Under the pieces are notes generated by a model. It was not told the DNA's origin. It made no database searches and was given only the letters and a program-made list of their open reading frames with translations. Made by a program: the position numbers and the translations under genes. From Lytechinus pictus (taxonomy: Eukaryota; Echinodermata; Echinoidea; Temnopleuroida; Toxopneustidae), in assembly GCF_037042905.1 (NCBI RefSeq), contig NC_087257.1:29534001-29598000 (forward strand): a stretch of DNA of 64,000 nt, read 5' to 3'. The stretch's first letter is position 1; each line of letters starts with the position of its first letter. Positions 49,651 to 61,185 of this stretch are shown in pieces.

Positions 49651-52600
49651 ATACATAAATAAATAAATAAATAAATAAATGAATGAATAAATAAATAAAT
49701 AAATAGAAATAAAATAAATACAAGAAAGTAGGTTTAATTTTACTCATTTGAGAACAAAAATATATACTTTCTTAAATGATTGGGAACATACTTTTTTTGA
49801 AAGAATATCACAATCTTAAAAGTAGGAATATCAAAAGGAATATGGTCAAATTTGTGCAATCACATTCAGAAGAATATAAGAATATCACAAAAATTGCTTT
49901 GGAACTTACTTTTTAGAAAGGATATCATAATCTTGTAATATCCTGAGAAGAGTTTCTACACAGTATAGCTCTCCTATCACTGCTCTAGGATCAGGGCTAA
50001 ACAGGGTTAAGAGATCATCAAGAACATATCAAGATTAATACTCTATACAAATAACATATTTTCAATTGATTTATAAAAGTATGTTTGAATGACAAATATT
50101 AGATTGTATTTTAGAACTTTCACGCAGAAAAGGAGAGATGACATTAAAATCATGTATAACACCCCCCCCAAAAAAAAAATATATATCAGTACAGTTCAGT
50201 TCAATTTATTCATAACAGAAAAGGCATACTATCTTTGAAATAAATACTATCCCTACCCCCTATTTAACAAAATCATTTTCCCTTTTTTTAGCTTGGATAA
50301 TAAAACATCTGTCTGAACTGTTGTCTGAAAGGCAATGTGTCAATTATTTTATTCACCAATCTATTTCAGAAAAGTCTCAGGAGAGAGGAGCAAATATATC
50401 ACATTTTTTGGAATAGAACAGGATAGATTCCATCATTACATCAACATCCAGTGACATAATTCAAAATCTGAGATCTAAATAGCTGTAGTTTTCACACATT
50501 TCAAGCATGTACACTATGCTCCAGCTTTGTCCCTAGTTTTGCCCCATTAATTGGACTGACCTTGACGAGGATCAGGACCTTGTATTACAAAGACCTGCAA
50601 TAGATTCAAGTTAGACTCAAATTGCATTTGAGAGAAAATTCACTACATAAACACAATGGCCCATATTCTGAAGTCAGGTTTAACTTAGACCATGGTCTAA
50701 CTCTGTGCTAAAATTATGGGAAGCCAAAAGTGTCAAAACTTTTATTAAGTTGTATGTTTCTTATATTTACTGTGCTCTTTCCTCATTCATCAATGGTGAA
50801 GACAATCATCTATACTTCCTAGACAATAATGAATGATTTGGGAGCCAAATTAGCTGGAATATTATATCTCTACTGGTGGTGATTTAGGAAACAATTGGCT
50901 ATCCATACTTAAACCACAACTTTAAACCTGAGTTTAAGTTAAACCCGACTTTAGAATACGGGCCAATCAATCTCAATTTGAGATTGAATGGATAATCTAT
51001 TGCAACTCTTTGTTAGACAGTACCATTCAAACACTTTAGTAAAGGCTTACCTCTGTGCCATGCCTATGAGAGCATACAGAGAACAGTGTAGGACCATGAC
51101 ATCACTAGCTGATAGTAACATTACTAAAGGCTGAATAACACAAGAAAATACAAAACATACACAAAAATATCAAATCATGTAATCGTTTTATTCATCAACC
51201 TATTTAACTGTGGTAATAAAAATAATGATGGAGGATTTGTATAGCGCATGTGTTCACCTTGCTAGGTGCTCCTATGTTGCCCCTGCAAAGCTAGTCTACC
51301 ACTTTCGGTTCCTGCAACTTTTTCAGGAATTACTTCCTGCCAGTACCCATGTAAGTAATGCAGAGTCATAAGAGTGTAGCAGTTTGTTACAACATTATCA
51401 ACGAAGCAATTACAGTATAAAATTTTCTCTTGCTCATTGATGATTACTACCTTGAATGTTAACATTCATATCTTATCACAAAAGTTTACTTAATTCTACT
51501 ATTTGTTTGTGTCATACCATGCTTGTTTACAAAGCATATGCTTCAAAATATATTTTGAAATTCTAACTAATTCAATGTAAAACAAAGTTGTACCACATTA
51601 TTACTTTGTAAATATCTAATTCTCTAACATTAGAATGAATAAAAACAAAAAGGAATAAAAAAAAGAATAGCTGGATTTATTAAGTGCTTTTAGCCTGAGG
51701 ATACAAAGTGAGGCTATTATTACACCTTTAGCTGTGCTGCCATGTAGGCGCTGAAGCATCAAGGAATTTCTTCCTACCACGTACCCATTCACTTCACCTG
51801 GGTTTAGTGCAGTACAATGTGGGTAAATTTCTTGCTGAAGGAAAACACGCCATGGCTGGGAATCAAATCCAAGTCCCTTAGATTGAAAGACGAGTCATAA
51901 CCACCAGACCACGACGCCCCCCCCCCCCAAATCTGAATGAGTAATATAGACTTACCCTATGTGCTCCACATGCTATTAACCAATCCCTTTGCTTCACATC
52001 GCCAGACAACTTTTGAAAAATATCTGAAATAAAAGGGAAAACTTAGATCATCCAGTCCAACAGAGAAAAAACAAACAAACAATTATTTTATCTAAAAATG
52101 AGTGAATACAGTAATAAAAGAATACAGTAATAAAAAATTACATAAAATCATTTGAATTTTACAATACATTTTGTCAATTCAACAGGGATGTTTTCAATCC
52201 ACTCCGTTTTACATTTTAGTCTATATAGTTAGATTAGCTCTTTAAGAACTAAATTTTTATATGACAAAGTGCAAAATAATAAGTCAACAGATTGGAAGTC
52301 AGACCATCTGTGCATTAAACTAAATGAGAGACCAAGTGCTGGTTGAAAAAAAAAAAACAGAAAAAAAATTGAACCAAATTAAGGGTATACCAAGTTACCT
52401 AATCCATGATGGTGTTAGATGATCTGCGAATTAGACCATCTGCTATTAGACCAAGTGGATATAAACCAATGAACTTACTTGACATTTCCTTGAGTATATC
52501 CACCATGAATGGTTCAGAATCACCTCTGTTCAGATAATTCTCCGTCGCTGTCAGTAATTTCTATTACAAGATTGATAAGAGATATGACATAATTATATGT

Positions 52601-55600
52601 TTTGTCAGAAACAAAAATAATAATGATGATAACAATAATAATACTTATAATAATTATAAAAAAACATCAACAATTACAACAAAAGTAAATGATAAAATAC
52701 TGTACCTGGGAAAGTACTTTGACCCCTCCTAGTTCAAACAGTGTTTTCTGGTACGACTGGTCTCGTAGGAATAGTCTCAAGACAATCAGAACTCTGACAA
52801 TGTGCTCTGTAGGTATTCGCTCTACCCATTCTCTGTGAATGGAAACAATTATGAGAGGATTTTATGAACATTGCAACTCTGATTATGGAGAAGTACAGAA
52901 GAAAAAAGAAAAAGCCTGGTGACAGTTCGAGCTAATTAATATTTAAAAAAAAATAATAAAAGATTATGAATTATGAAAATAAATAACTTGCCTTAATTGG
53001 GGGGCTTTCAAGTTGATTTGAAATTCCCCACAACAGAAAAAAATATTTGTTTCCCTAAAACAACTGTATTCATTTAGGGACATGTATAATCAAAATTCTA
53101 TTTTGAAGATTTTGACAACATCTATCACATATTAATAATTCATTCCATTTTAATGATATCCATCATTAAAATGTTTGCCAAATATAATGAATTAAATATG
53201 ACTGTGCATCAGCCATCCTTCCCCCCCCCCCCCTCCTTCTTGACCTGAACCAATAATATTGCTTGTCATATTCCACTTTAAGCAAATCCAATATGTAAAT
53301 TCACTTTATAGGAAAAATTCTTTCACAAAATCCTCACCTCAAACCCTAAATTGAAAATTAAATCCAAACCAAATTCTTCATTTTATATGTTAGGATGGGC
53401 TAGAATGATTCAGATCCATGAATGGACCACTGAATTGACCCATTTTCATCTTTTATTTAACAAAAGGGATACACGAAGGAAACTAATTCCAACAAGAAAT
53501 CAAACTGTAATACAAGTCAGTGATAAATCATTATACCACTGAACGCTGTTATCTTATTATGCCTTTTAATCCTTTGGGAAATTATAGAAGTGGAATTAAT
53601 CTCTTCCCAACATTGTTAAGCAAAAACTCTAAAATCATGCATGAATAGTACATGTATGTACATACAAACACTAGAGTATAATGCATATTTACACACAAAA
53701 GAATTGGGATATAAAATGATCGTAAATTTGTAGCTCAAGAAATGCAACTAGAGAAATGAAACCTTTCTTTTCATTTCTTTACACACCCAATTTGTTATTT
53801 GCATCAAATACTCATTAATTTTTTGGCAGTTATGAGCTATAAGGTGGTCAATTGTATATTCATGATAAAATAATTAAAATGATGGTTGGTAAACCATATC
53901 AATACTTACGAGCAGCATAATCTGTGCTTGACTATTGCTGAGAAAATCTGAGGAAATTAACAGACACAGAAATATGCGTAAAAATAAGGATTCTGTTATA
54001 TACCACACTGGGTACAATAAATGATTGTTATGAATATACATGTATGGACCAGTTGACTACAATTAATGCACTTTCAAATCGACATATACAGTGAAAATTC
54101 AAAATGGAGGTTGAAAAAAACTAATGTTTGTAAACTCCACAAGCATAGAAAAAAAAGACAATAAGCATACATGGCCAAAGTATGGAGTCAATAAAGATGA
54201 ACTTATTTGGGTTTTCAAAAACAGACCTTATAAATAAGTTTTCCCCATTTTGCTTTTTCAATGCTCTTTTCATTCAAATGAACTAAACCTAACTCTGGAG
54301 TATTCATTTATTCATAGACTAACCTGATCAAATTGCTTGCTGAAAACATGACCACTGAAGTTCCTCTCTGTCTGATACTTGGAGCTAAAGTTCTCCAAGG
54401 CTGATGCTTCAGATATCTGATGCTGTTGACTGTTACCATTAGGAGGAGAGTTGGGAACCATGGAGGCCGAGCCAAGGAGTTTGCCATCGGGAATGTTGTT
54501 GTTATTGTTGTTATTACTAGCATCAAAGTCTAAGGGAGGTAGCTGTATCAGTGAAGTATTCAATCAGAAAATAGGAACAACTTTATACAAATCTTTATTA
54601 AAACAAACTCACTTCTTAATGAATAATTCATGTTACATGTATAAACTAGAATGAGTGCACAGTATACTATTTTTCTATATCCTTGTTAGATAAAATTTTT
54701 GGTCTAAAAGTCTTTCTTTTAATTTTCTTTTATAGAAGGGGTGGGTGAATGACTACTTACATGTTCATTTAGACACAGACATTGAGACTGACATCATAAA
54801 ATATACCCAAAATTGCCTACATGTATAGTAATTCAAAACCATTCCCATTTCAAAATATAATTTCCCTTCAGAATAATTAATTATTTTCCCAACTTTATGA
54901 AAGGGTGGAAAAACAACCATTAACGGTTTCAAATCAGGATCTTACTTGCCTCAACTTTAACCACAATGACATGCCACTATACAGATTAATTCAGGGTTTT
55001 TTTCCTTTATTACTGAGTATTTGAAATACAGTTTGAAATACTTGAAATAACTATTATTTGAGTACTCGTATTTTTCTTTGTACTCAAAATTTCAATAGAG
55101 TTCTGATGCTTGAGAGTACTATTATATAGGGCACTTAAAATGATGAAGATTACCATCTACACCATACCTGCTGTTTGTTTGTTGGTGTACTAAGAAGCCG
55201 TAGAAGCTTATCCAACTCCTTGTCCCTGGAAAAACAATAAACAGTAGATATCACTTTCCTAGCTTAAATGGAGAATGTAGAGAAAGGATTATTCTGAAAT
55301 CACATGGTTTCATAATAACAGGAATATTTAGAAGGGAAAATTATGTGCATACATCTAGGCCTACATGTATTTAACTCAATTTAAAGTAGTTATTGCAAGT
55401 AGGATATATGACGAAAAAATAATGCCATCCTTCTCACGTGTACAACCCTCTAATACCTTGCAAATTATGAAATACCCGATATGAATATTATGAACCAAAT
55501 ACATATAGACAGGATGAGATTTTCAATGAAAAGTGGAGAAAGGTATAAAAATGCCTTTGATATAGAGAGTGGGGAGTGAGAAAGAGAGAGAATTAAGATG

Positions 55601-56811
55601 GAGAGAATGTGAAAAGGGTGGAAAAGATAAGAGGGTTAGAGAAACAGAATAGATATGTGGTGTTAGAAAGATCTATCTGCATTTCTATCTACATGTATAA
55701 GACATTTAATCAATTTAGGAGCGGTATCTATCTCCTGAAAATGCAGCAGAAAGCTTGGCTGCCAAGATCAACAGAAACAGATATTGTAATTCTTGCATTC
55801 CAGTAAAAGTAGCACTTTACATGTACGTTCACATCTTGGCACAAGCATAAATTATATGACTAATCTTGTAATATGTACAAGTCACTTTTGATTATATTAG
55901 AATGATCTGGCCGTGACATATTTATTGAGAATAAAATTGTAGAGTTAAGAGCATAGTAGGTAAAGTGCAATTATACTGGGGCAGGGAGCAATAAAACATA
56001 TTAAAGTTTACAAATCAAATTGCAGTTCTTGAATTTGATTACAAGCACTTCCACAAAGACGGAGAAAAGTGTCAAAAGATCAGGTATGATTCATCAATTT
56101 CACAGAAAAGAAATTTTATAACGGAACATTTTACAATCTACATGTATGTACATTATGTCTGATCAAAAATCCAACTCCAAGTACAAATGCATGCCTCCTT
56201 CATAAAATGATTGAAAAATACAATAAAATGTGTATTTTTTTCCCCAGTTATTACCCCTAACATGAATAAAGTTTTTTTTCTAATTTACATATATATCCTG
56301 GGTATATGTGTCAAATGATTATTAATAGTCAGAGGTTACACTTATGCAGATAATTTTTTCTGGAATTGTTAATAACATTTCCAGTTTAGCATATATGGTG
56401 CCCTTCCTAAAAGCTGTATTTTAACTTTGCAGTAAATATCACACACCATTTTAGCAACAAGATGAAAATAACAAAATACTGTGAAGGGCTTGCATGCCTC
56501 TGGGCAACAAAATTGATTTTTTTCTTTTGCAAGACCTGGCCCACTTTACTCTCTTCTTCTCTGTCATTGTCATATTTTTTTTCTTCAAAACTATTCAAAT
56601 TGTTTTTGTATATTGTACTGTACTTTTTAAAAATGTTTGAAGAAGGCTGTGTACTTCTATTGTTTTTTTGACATATAACCTATATCAGACTACAGAGGAC
56701 CTCAGATTTTGTGAGGTAGACCTCCTGCAAATTTAGGAAAAGAGAGTATTCAATAGATGACCCTTACCTCTTGACCTCTGTGTGTCGGTGCTTCTTGTCT
56801 CCACTGGGCAT
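32723..56811 (-). CDS. NEK10: NEK10, NIMA-related kinase 10, complete gene, 32 coding exons
   Basis: Exons, 5' to 3' on the minus strand: 56811-56768, 55225-55168, 54542-54324, 53947-53910, 52832-52706, 52560-52479, 52023-51956, 51130-51051, 49996-49910, 49123-48994, 47434-47343, 45798-45699, 45067-45028, 44564-44416, 43818-43651, 43408-43280, 42727-42544, 42170-42043, 41752-41650, 40869-40791, 40275-40146, 39305-39235, 38937-38788, 38269-38135, 37599-37493, 36999-36928, 36210-36100, 35199-35050, 34469-34252, 33732-33615, 33195-33072, 32795-32723. All have GT donors and AG acceptors; phases agree throughout. Total 3,564 bases, about 1,187 residues (human about 1,172). Armadillo repeats precede a Ser/Thr kinase domain, a coiled coil and a low-complexity tail, an order unique to NEK10 among NEKs. 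Established roles of the family: G2/M checkpoint signalling after DNA damage and motile cilia; which applies here is not shown by the sequence. The only uncertain edges are exon 9 (49984 also possible) and the last exon. Confidence 0.96.
36280..36570 (+). repeat. purine-rich tract in NEK10 intron 26
   Basis: GA-rich sequence with AGAGA and GAAAGAAAG runs. The open frames on both strands across it are compositional. Confidence 0.7.
37020..37420. repeat. degenerate AATTC/CAATT pentamer repeat in NEK10 intron 25
   Basis: Two clusters (about 37030-37125 and 37290-37400) of interspersed CAATTCAATT and related AT-rich pentamers, with less regular sequence between. No gene content. Confidence 0.6.
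38788..43818 (-). other. NEK10: NEK10 exons 15-23: pre-kinase segment and Ser/Thr kinase domain
   Basis: Exon 15 (residues 439-494) is a highly conserved lead-in, FRTLRFLFSMERNRRLFKRL. The kinase domain runs about 522-790: Gly-rich loop GTGAFGSVYK (528-537), ATP-binding Lys550 (LALKE), catalytic loop HRDLTPNN (Asp659), metal-binding DFG (677-679), CPE in place of APE (702-704), and DVWAAGCILYQM in helix F. HRDLTPNN departs from the HRDLKxxN of most Ser/Thr kinases: the usual Lys is Thr, as in other NEK10 proteins. All other catalytic residues are present, so activity is expected. Confidence 0.95.
42321..42500 (-). repeat. two decayed copies of the NEK10 exon 17 3' end and donor in intron 17
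   Basis: The last 30 bases of exon 17 plus the donor (minus strand, around 42575-42530) recur at 42500-42455 and at 42360-42321. The upstream copy has lost the donor GT (reads AT); the farther copy keeps GTGAGTGTAAA. Copies carry substitutions in the coding part. They are followed by similar AT-rich sequence, so the unit duplicated in tandem was exon end plus intron start. Confidence 0.8.
46157..47108. mobile_element. 952-bp repeat element with GTCTCACCTGCAT ends in NEK10 intron 11
   Basis: The left end GTCTCACCTGCAT is inverted at the right end (ATGCAGGTGAGAC). The interior consists of about four or five tandem units of 160-190 bp built on AAATGACCTTTGACCTTG, GAAACTCGCACAGGATGTTC and TACTTGATTA. 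Near the right end is a CCG/GTC trinucleotide tract. No coding capacity and no clear target-site duplication. Confidence 0.8.
47023..47074 (+). repeat. imperfect GCC trinucleotide repeat
   Basis: About 16 GCC-type triplets with CTG and GTC interruptions, followed by GGAAAAGCGGCGCC. It belongs to the right end of the surrounding repeat element and is by far the most GC-rich point in the NEK10 gene. Confidence 0.9.
48480..48645 (+). repeat. degenerate TAATTCTGATTC dodecamer repeat in NEK10 intron 10
   Basis: About a dozen imperfect 6-mer and 12-mer units (ATTCTGATTCTAATTCTG) grading into CTAATC/CTAACTC at the 3' side. Non-coding. Confidence 0.75.
49561..49723 (+). repeat. AAAT tetranucleotide microsatellite in NEK10 intron 9
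   Basis: Around 40 AAAT units with a few ACAT and GAAT variants. The open frame on the minus strand (repeating Leu-Phe-Ile-Tyr) is an artefact of the repeat. Confidence 0.97.
51222..51372 (-). mobile_element. truncated tRNA-derived SINE in NEK10 intron 7
   Basis: On the minus strand it reads like the 3' half of the family at 57195-57462: GGTACTGG.AGGAAGTAATTC, then AGGAGCACCTAGCAAGGTG and a TGCGCTATACAAAT tail. The tRNA-like head is absent. Confidence 0.7.
51680..51925 (-). mobile_element. tRNA-derived SINE, full-length, NEK10 intron 7
   Basis: Minus orientation. The head at 51925-51850 carries an A-box-like TGGTCTGGTGG and a degraded B box (GGATTTGATTC). The middle part reads CAGCAAGAAATTTACCCACA, shared with the other full copies, and GGTACGTGGTAGGAAGAAATTC follows. 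A C-run next to the head (about 51916-51928) may be part of the target. Confidence 0.8.
53910..56811 (-). other. NEK10: NEK10 exons 1-4: N-terminus with poly-Asn tract
   Basis: The start MPSGDKKHRHTEVKR follows an in-frame TGA 16 codons upstream in the same exon, which fixes this ATG. Exon 3 (residues 35-107) is Ser/Asn/Pro-rich and includes seven consecutive Asn (about 44-50), so this part is probably disordered. Exon 4 (IFSAIVKHRLCC) begins the helical armadillo region. Exon 1 is only 44 coding bases with a first intron of about 1.5 kb. Confidence 0.9.
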
Positions 56812-56964
56812 CTTGACCAATGAGTCACATGCCAGGGATCCAACCGTTGAGGGCAGGCTTCACATTAGAGCCGCTTAGATCCGATGTGTGAAATCAAGAG
56901 TTAGCAGAGCTGGAGTATTAAAGTCATGGTCATTAGGAGCAGCCTCTAAATGTCTAAAAGAGTC
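56812..56964 (-). other. NEK10: NEK10 5' UTR part of first coding exon
   Basis: A polypyrimidine tract and acceptor TTTTCTTTTCAG precede position 56964 on the minus strand, and the sequence down to the ATG at 56811 contains an in-frame TGA. So the start codon lies in an internal exon, and the promoter plus at least one non-coding exon lie further upstream, possibly beyond the window. Confidence 0.6.
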
Positions 56965-57194
56965 CTGAAAAGAAAATTAGGAAAATAGGAATAATCAAAA
57001 TTGTTAATCACATTTTATTCCTATATCATTTTTTTCACAAGCATTTGATTTGATCAGTTTATCCTGTGTCTAATTTTGCATTCTCATAGATCAATGTTTC
57101 TAAACACTAACTTTCATTAGAAATAACAAAAATAACATACATGTATGAAAAACAATGACAAATACAGATGATCAATTATTTGTCTAATAATTTG

Positions 57195-57462
57195 TGGGGG
57201 CATCATGGTCTAGTGGTTAAGACACTCGTCTTTCAATCTGAAGGACATGGGTTCGATTTCAAGCCATGGCATGTTTTTTGTTCAGCAAGAAATTTACCCA
57301 CATTGTGCCGCACTCAACTAAGATGAAGTAAATGGGTACCGGAAGTAATTCTTCCAAAAGCTGTGTGCACTGGCATCAGTAGACAAGCTAAGCGGGGTAA
57401 TATAGGAGCACCTTGAGCACCTAGCAAGGTGGATACGTGCGCGATATAAATCTATATATCAT
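57195..57462 (+). mobile_element. tRNA-derived SINE with A and B boxes
   Basis: An A box TGGTCTAGTGG (57206-57216) matches the pol III consensus, and a B box GGTTCGATTTC (57250-57260) differs at one base. The body has TTTACCCACATTGTG, GGGTACCGGAAGTAATTC and AGGAGCACC, and ends in AT-rich sequence. Four related copies lie in the window (16369, 51222, 51680, 62085). Confidence 0.85.
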
Positions 57463-57499
57463 TTATTAATAATTATATTACACATTATTGTACAGGTAC

Positions 57500-57640
57500 A
57501 GTACAAAGGTAAGAGAGAGGGAGTGGAGACTGGAGAGAAAGAGAGAAAATGAAAAATAAGGGAAAAATATAGTGAAAGAGAGAGAGAGGGAGGGAGAGAG
57601 AGAGAAAGACGGACAGAGAGATAGAGGAGGCAGATAGGAA
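57500..57640 (+). repeat. GAGA-rich microsatellite
   Basis: Near-continuous GA and GGGA units. The minus-strand open frames through it are compositional. Confidence 0.85.
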
Positions 57641-58694
57641 AACTGTCAGGTGTTGGTGAATAAAGGCAGGTGGAAGTGTAGAAAAAAAAATCAATAAGGA
57701 CCTTTACAACAAGAGAAGGGGGAAAATGCGTAGTTTGCAGAAGGAGAAACCAAATTGTACATAGGCGGAGCTTCCTTTGGTAGATTACGGACATATTTCA
57801 AGAAACCTATTTTTGTGCATGAGTCATTGGGTGGATATAATCTTCACATATTACATGAATCAGTAAATTTGTACAATGGAAGTACACCTGCTGCACACTG
57901 TATCTACATCTACAAAGTAGGCTTACATGTATAACTACTAACAAATCTAAACCTTTCATTATGTTCACCCGCTCTTCATATATTTTTATCCTATTTTCAA
58001 GCCTGATTTTCATTAGAATATGGAAAGAAAAAAAAAGAACATACGGTACCAAAAATCGTAATTTGGCAATTTTCAAAAATCCTACTAGTATTTATTGCCA
58101 CTTTCACTTTAAAAATAAAAAAAATAGGATAAAACCCTAAAATTAGCAGCTCTGATGAAGTCTTAATAGATCACAAACTAGTCATCAATCATTTTCTCTA
58201 CTGAAGATGCGGAACCACAAATAAGAGTCTTGAAAGCATAGACTAGTAATACAGCATGTTTTGCTATTGGATGTGGAACCACTCAGCATAAAGACCATAC
58301 TGTTTAGATTGATGGCCTCAATTACAAATCAGAAGTGACAGCCTTTGCAGAGGGAGTTCAAGGCCTAATTGCAAGGTGTATGCTTTGTAAATTGAATGGG
58401 GGTTCTTCAATCATTAGTGTCAAGTGATTACTGACTGTGTATAGTTCTTTAAATTGCAATCAGTGACTAAATGCATGACTTTTAAACATCAGGGGTGCCT
58501 TTCATAAAGACTTTGACAATAGTACATGTAACTTTGACGTTGTGACTGGCTGCTACGTTTAATTCCGAGGGTAATTAATGGCTACATTATCTCAGTTGTA
58601 TTAACTATTAAATGTGTACAGTAGTCAGAAGATGCAATGAATGAGACTGAGGTCTTGTTGTTGATAATTAAGAACTAGCACATCGATGATGTGG

Positions 58695-60156
58695 AGCTCA
58701 TCCGGCATCTCGCAATGAAATTTAACACAATTTTAATTTCAGCCCAGTTGACACTGTAGTGAATTATATTGGTGACATAAATTGAGGATATAGAATTGAA
58801 ATTGATGAAGAAATGACATAGAAGCATTTTTTGTGATCTATGAATAAATTTCATATAAATTAAGCATAAATAATTTTCTTGTCAAAATTTCTTAACTCTG
58901 TGTAGAACCTTGGTGAACCACATGTAGCTCTCAGATGGAACAAAAATAATCAAAATCAATCAACAAATAAATAAGTATTATTGTGAGTTTTGAAAATATA
59001 TGAATAAATCAGCATATCTAATGAGTTTCAAAATTCTGTTTTGAAATTTTGTATCACCACTTCGAGCTATCATATAAAGCAAACAAAACTGAAATTGATC
59101 CACAAATGAAGAAATTTTTTTTTTGTGATTTATAAAAAAATTTGCATAAATTAGCATAAATAATTTTCTATACAAAATTAAGAAATTTTGTGTACAAGTT
59201 TGGTGAACCTCATGCAGCTCTACCAGATGGAAGAAAAAAAATCAAAATCGGTCAACAAATAAAGAAGAAGAGGCATTTTCTGTGATTTATGAATAAATTT
59301 CACATAAATTAGCATAAATAATTTTCTACTGAAAATTTCAAAATTCTGTGTAGAAGTTTGGTGAACCTCATGAAGTTCTACCAGATGGAAGAAAAAAAAA
59401 TCAAAATCGGTGAACAATTAAAGAAGAAGCATTTTATGTGTATTTTTAAAAATACGCATAAACTACATGTACATGTAGCATATTTAATGAGTTTCAAAAA
59501 TTTGTGTAGAAGTTTTGAATCCCCTACCTAATGCTATCATATAAAGCAAACAGAATTGAAATCAGACTTGAAATGAAGAAGAAGCATTTTGAAATTCAGT
59601 CAACAAATAAAGAAGAGGCATTTTCTGTGATTTGTGAATTTCGCACAAATTAGCATAAATATTTTTCTACTCCAAATTTAAAAATTTCTGTGTACAAATT
59701 TGTTGAACCTCATGAAGCTCTACCAGATGGAAGGAAAAAAATAAAAATAGGTCAACAAATAAAGTAGAAGCATTTTATGTGAATTTTTAAAAATATGCAT
59801 AAATTCATTTTGCATAAATCAGCATAAAAACTGTTCTAGCCAAAATTTCAAATTTCTGTGTAGAAGTTTGGTGAACCTCATGAAGCTCTACCAGATGGAA
59901 GCAAAAAATTCAAAATCGGTCCACAAATAAAGAAGAAGAAGCATTTTTTGTGAATTTTGAAAAATGCACATAAATTAGCATATTTTTAATGAATTTCAAA
60001 CTTCTGTGTAGAAGTTTTGAATCCCCCACCTAGTGCTATCATAAAGCAAACAGAATTGAAATCGGACTTGAAATGGAGAAGAAGAAGCATTTTGAAATTG
60101 TGGACGGACGCCACGCCACGGCATAAGCTCATGTGGCCCTTCGGGCCGGATAAGCT
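58695..60156. mobile_element. 1.46-kb array element of alternating units with 12-bp TIR
   Basis: The left end AGCTCATCCGGC is inverted at the right end as GCCGGATAAGCT (one mismatch). Between them are about eight units of 150-180 bp of two alternating kinds: one with CATGAAGCTCTACCAGATGG, the other with GCTATCATATAAAGCAAAC; both share AAATTAGCATAAATAATTTT. Near the right end a GGCCCTTCGGGCC hairpin lies at 60135-60147. No coding capacity. Confidence 0.7.
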
Positions 60157-60950
60157 AAAAAAGGAAACTATGTGTAGCAATTGATTATCGAACTGATATA
60201 AATTCAATTGTAGAGTCAATATAAAAGCAAATTACATGTATGTTTACTTTGAATACATTTTTTTTTACTAAACAGCACTGCCGAAAAATACAGTCAAAGT
60301 AATATTGGTTTATACAGAGAGGAACATGTAGTTACTTCTTTAATTAAAATTGTCATCTGTAATTCAGCATCCAATAATAGGATATTCATGCAGTGGTGGA
60401 AAAAAAATCTCCCTCGACTCATCTCAATTGAATTTTTGAATTGAAAATTTAGCATACTACATGTATGCAATTCTATCTTGACTCACTTTGTACAACACAT
60501 CCTAAAGTTGTGTAGAGTGAAGTTAAGTAAAAAAAAAATCATAAATTTTAAATGATCATTTGGAAGATAATAAGTAAAAACATGTACATGTAAGTAATCT
60601 TCTAAAAGAAATATTTAATCAAGGATGAAAAACATTGTTACAAATTCATTACATCCTACATGTAGCAATATTCAATTGGGGTATAGATCTGGATTACACT
60701 ACATGTATATTTTTAAGCCATGTACCTCTCATTCACTGTACATGTACACAGTTTAAGAACAAAAATAATTAATTCCCTTGCTGGGTGTTGTTTCTCAGCA
60801 TCTAGCGATCTCTTTGTGATTCACGCATTGCCATGGAAACCATGGTTTACAGAGCAAACTCTGCGCTGCAAGTATTGATTAGAATATATGTTCACTTTCT
60901 GGTTTCTTGTTATGTATGTAAAACAATGAGAAAGAAGACTTTACCATCCA

Positions 60951-61185
60951 CACTGTAAAAACTGTGGTTAATACTTTCACCAGTTGGTGTTAATAAAGGA
61001 TGACGACCTGAGGTGTTAAAATTACACCCTAGAGATTGAATACAACATCAAAGAGTGTAAATGTAACAACCAAAGGTGTTGTAATAAACCATATAGGTAT
61101 TAAACTAACACTGTCAATTTAACACCAGTGTAAAATAACTGGTGTGGTCCTCTATGTACACTGGTTAACTCCAGTTTTTACTGTG
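60951..61185. mobile_element. 235-bp MITE with CACTGTAAAAACT ends
   Basis: The left end CACTGTAAAAACTGTGGTTAA and the right end TTAACTCCAGTTTTTACTGTG are inverted copies. The interior has several GGTGTTA/TAACACC pairs and would fold on itself. No clear target-site duplication. Confidence 0.8.

Larger units (their letters stand above)
44416..52832 (-). other. NEK10: NEK10 exons 5-14: armadillo-repeat region
   Basis: Residues about 120-438. The translation is a run of paired hydrophobic helices typical of ARM repeats, e.g. HIVRVLIVLRLFLRD (exon 5), PLVMLLSASDVMVLHCSLYA (exon 8), GMPILLSILHSDNISLLWNV (exon 10) continuing as VWCIVQLSQD (exon 11), and ACCAALTELVHNDTNAQQIV (exon 14). Exon 12 carries a Ser/His-rich insertion (HALASASSSGRHHSLP) that interrupts the repeats. 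The exon 11 acceptor is set by continuity of WNV|VWCIVQ. These repeats probably bind partner proteins. Confidence 0.88.

Noticed and set aside
49559-49747. Leu-Phe-Ile-Tyr repeat protein on the minus strand
   Set aside because: Pure AAAT microsatellite artefact.
57206-57275. Functional tRNA gene
   Set aside because: A and B boxes are present but the sequence does not close an acceptor stem and continues into a SINE body.
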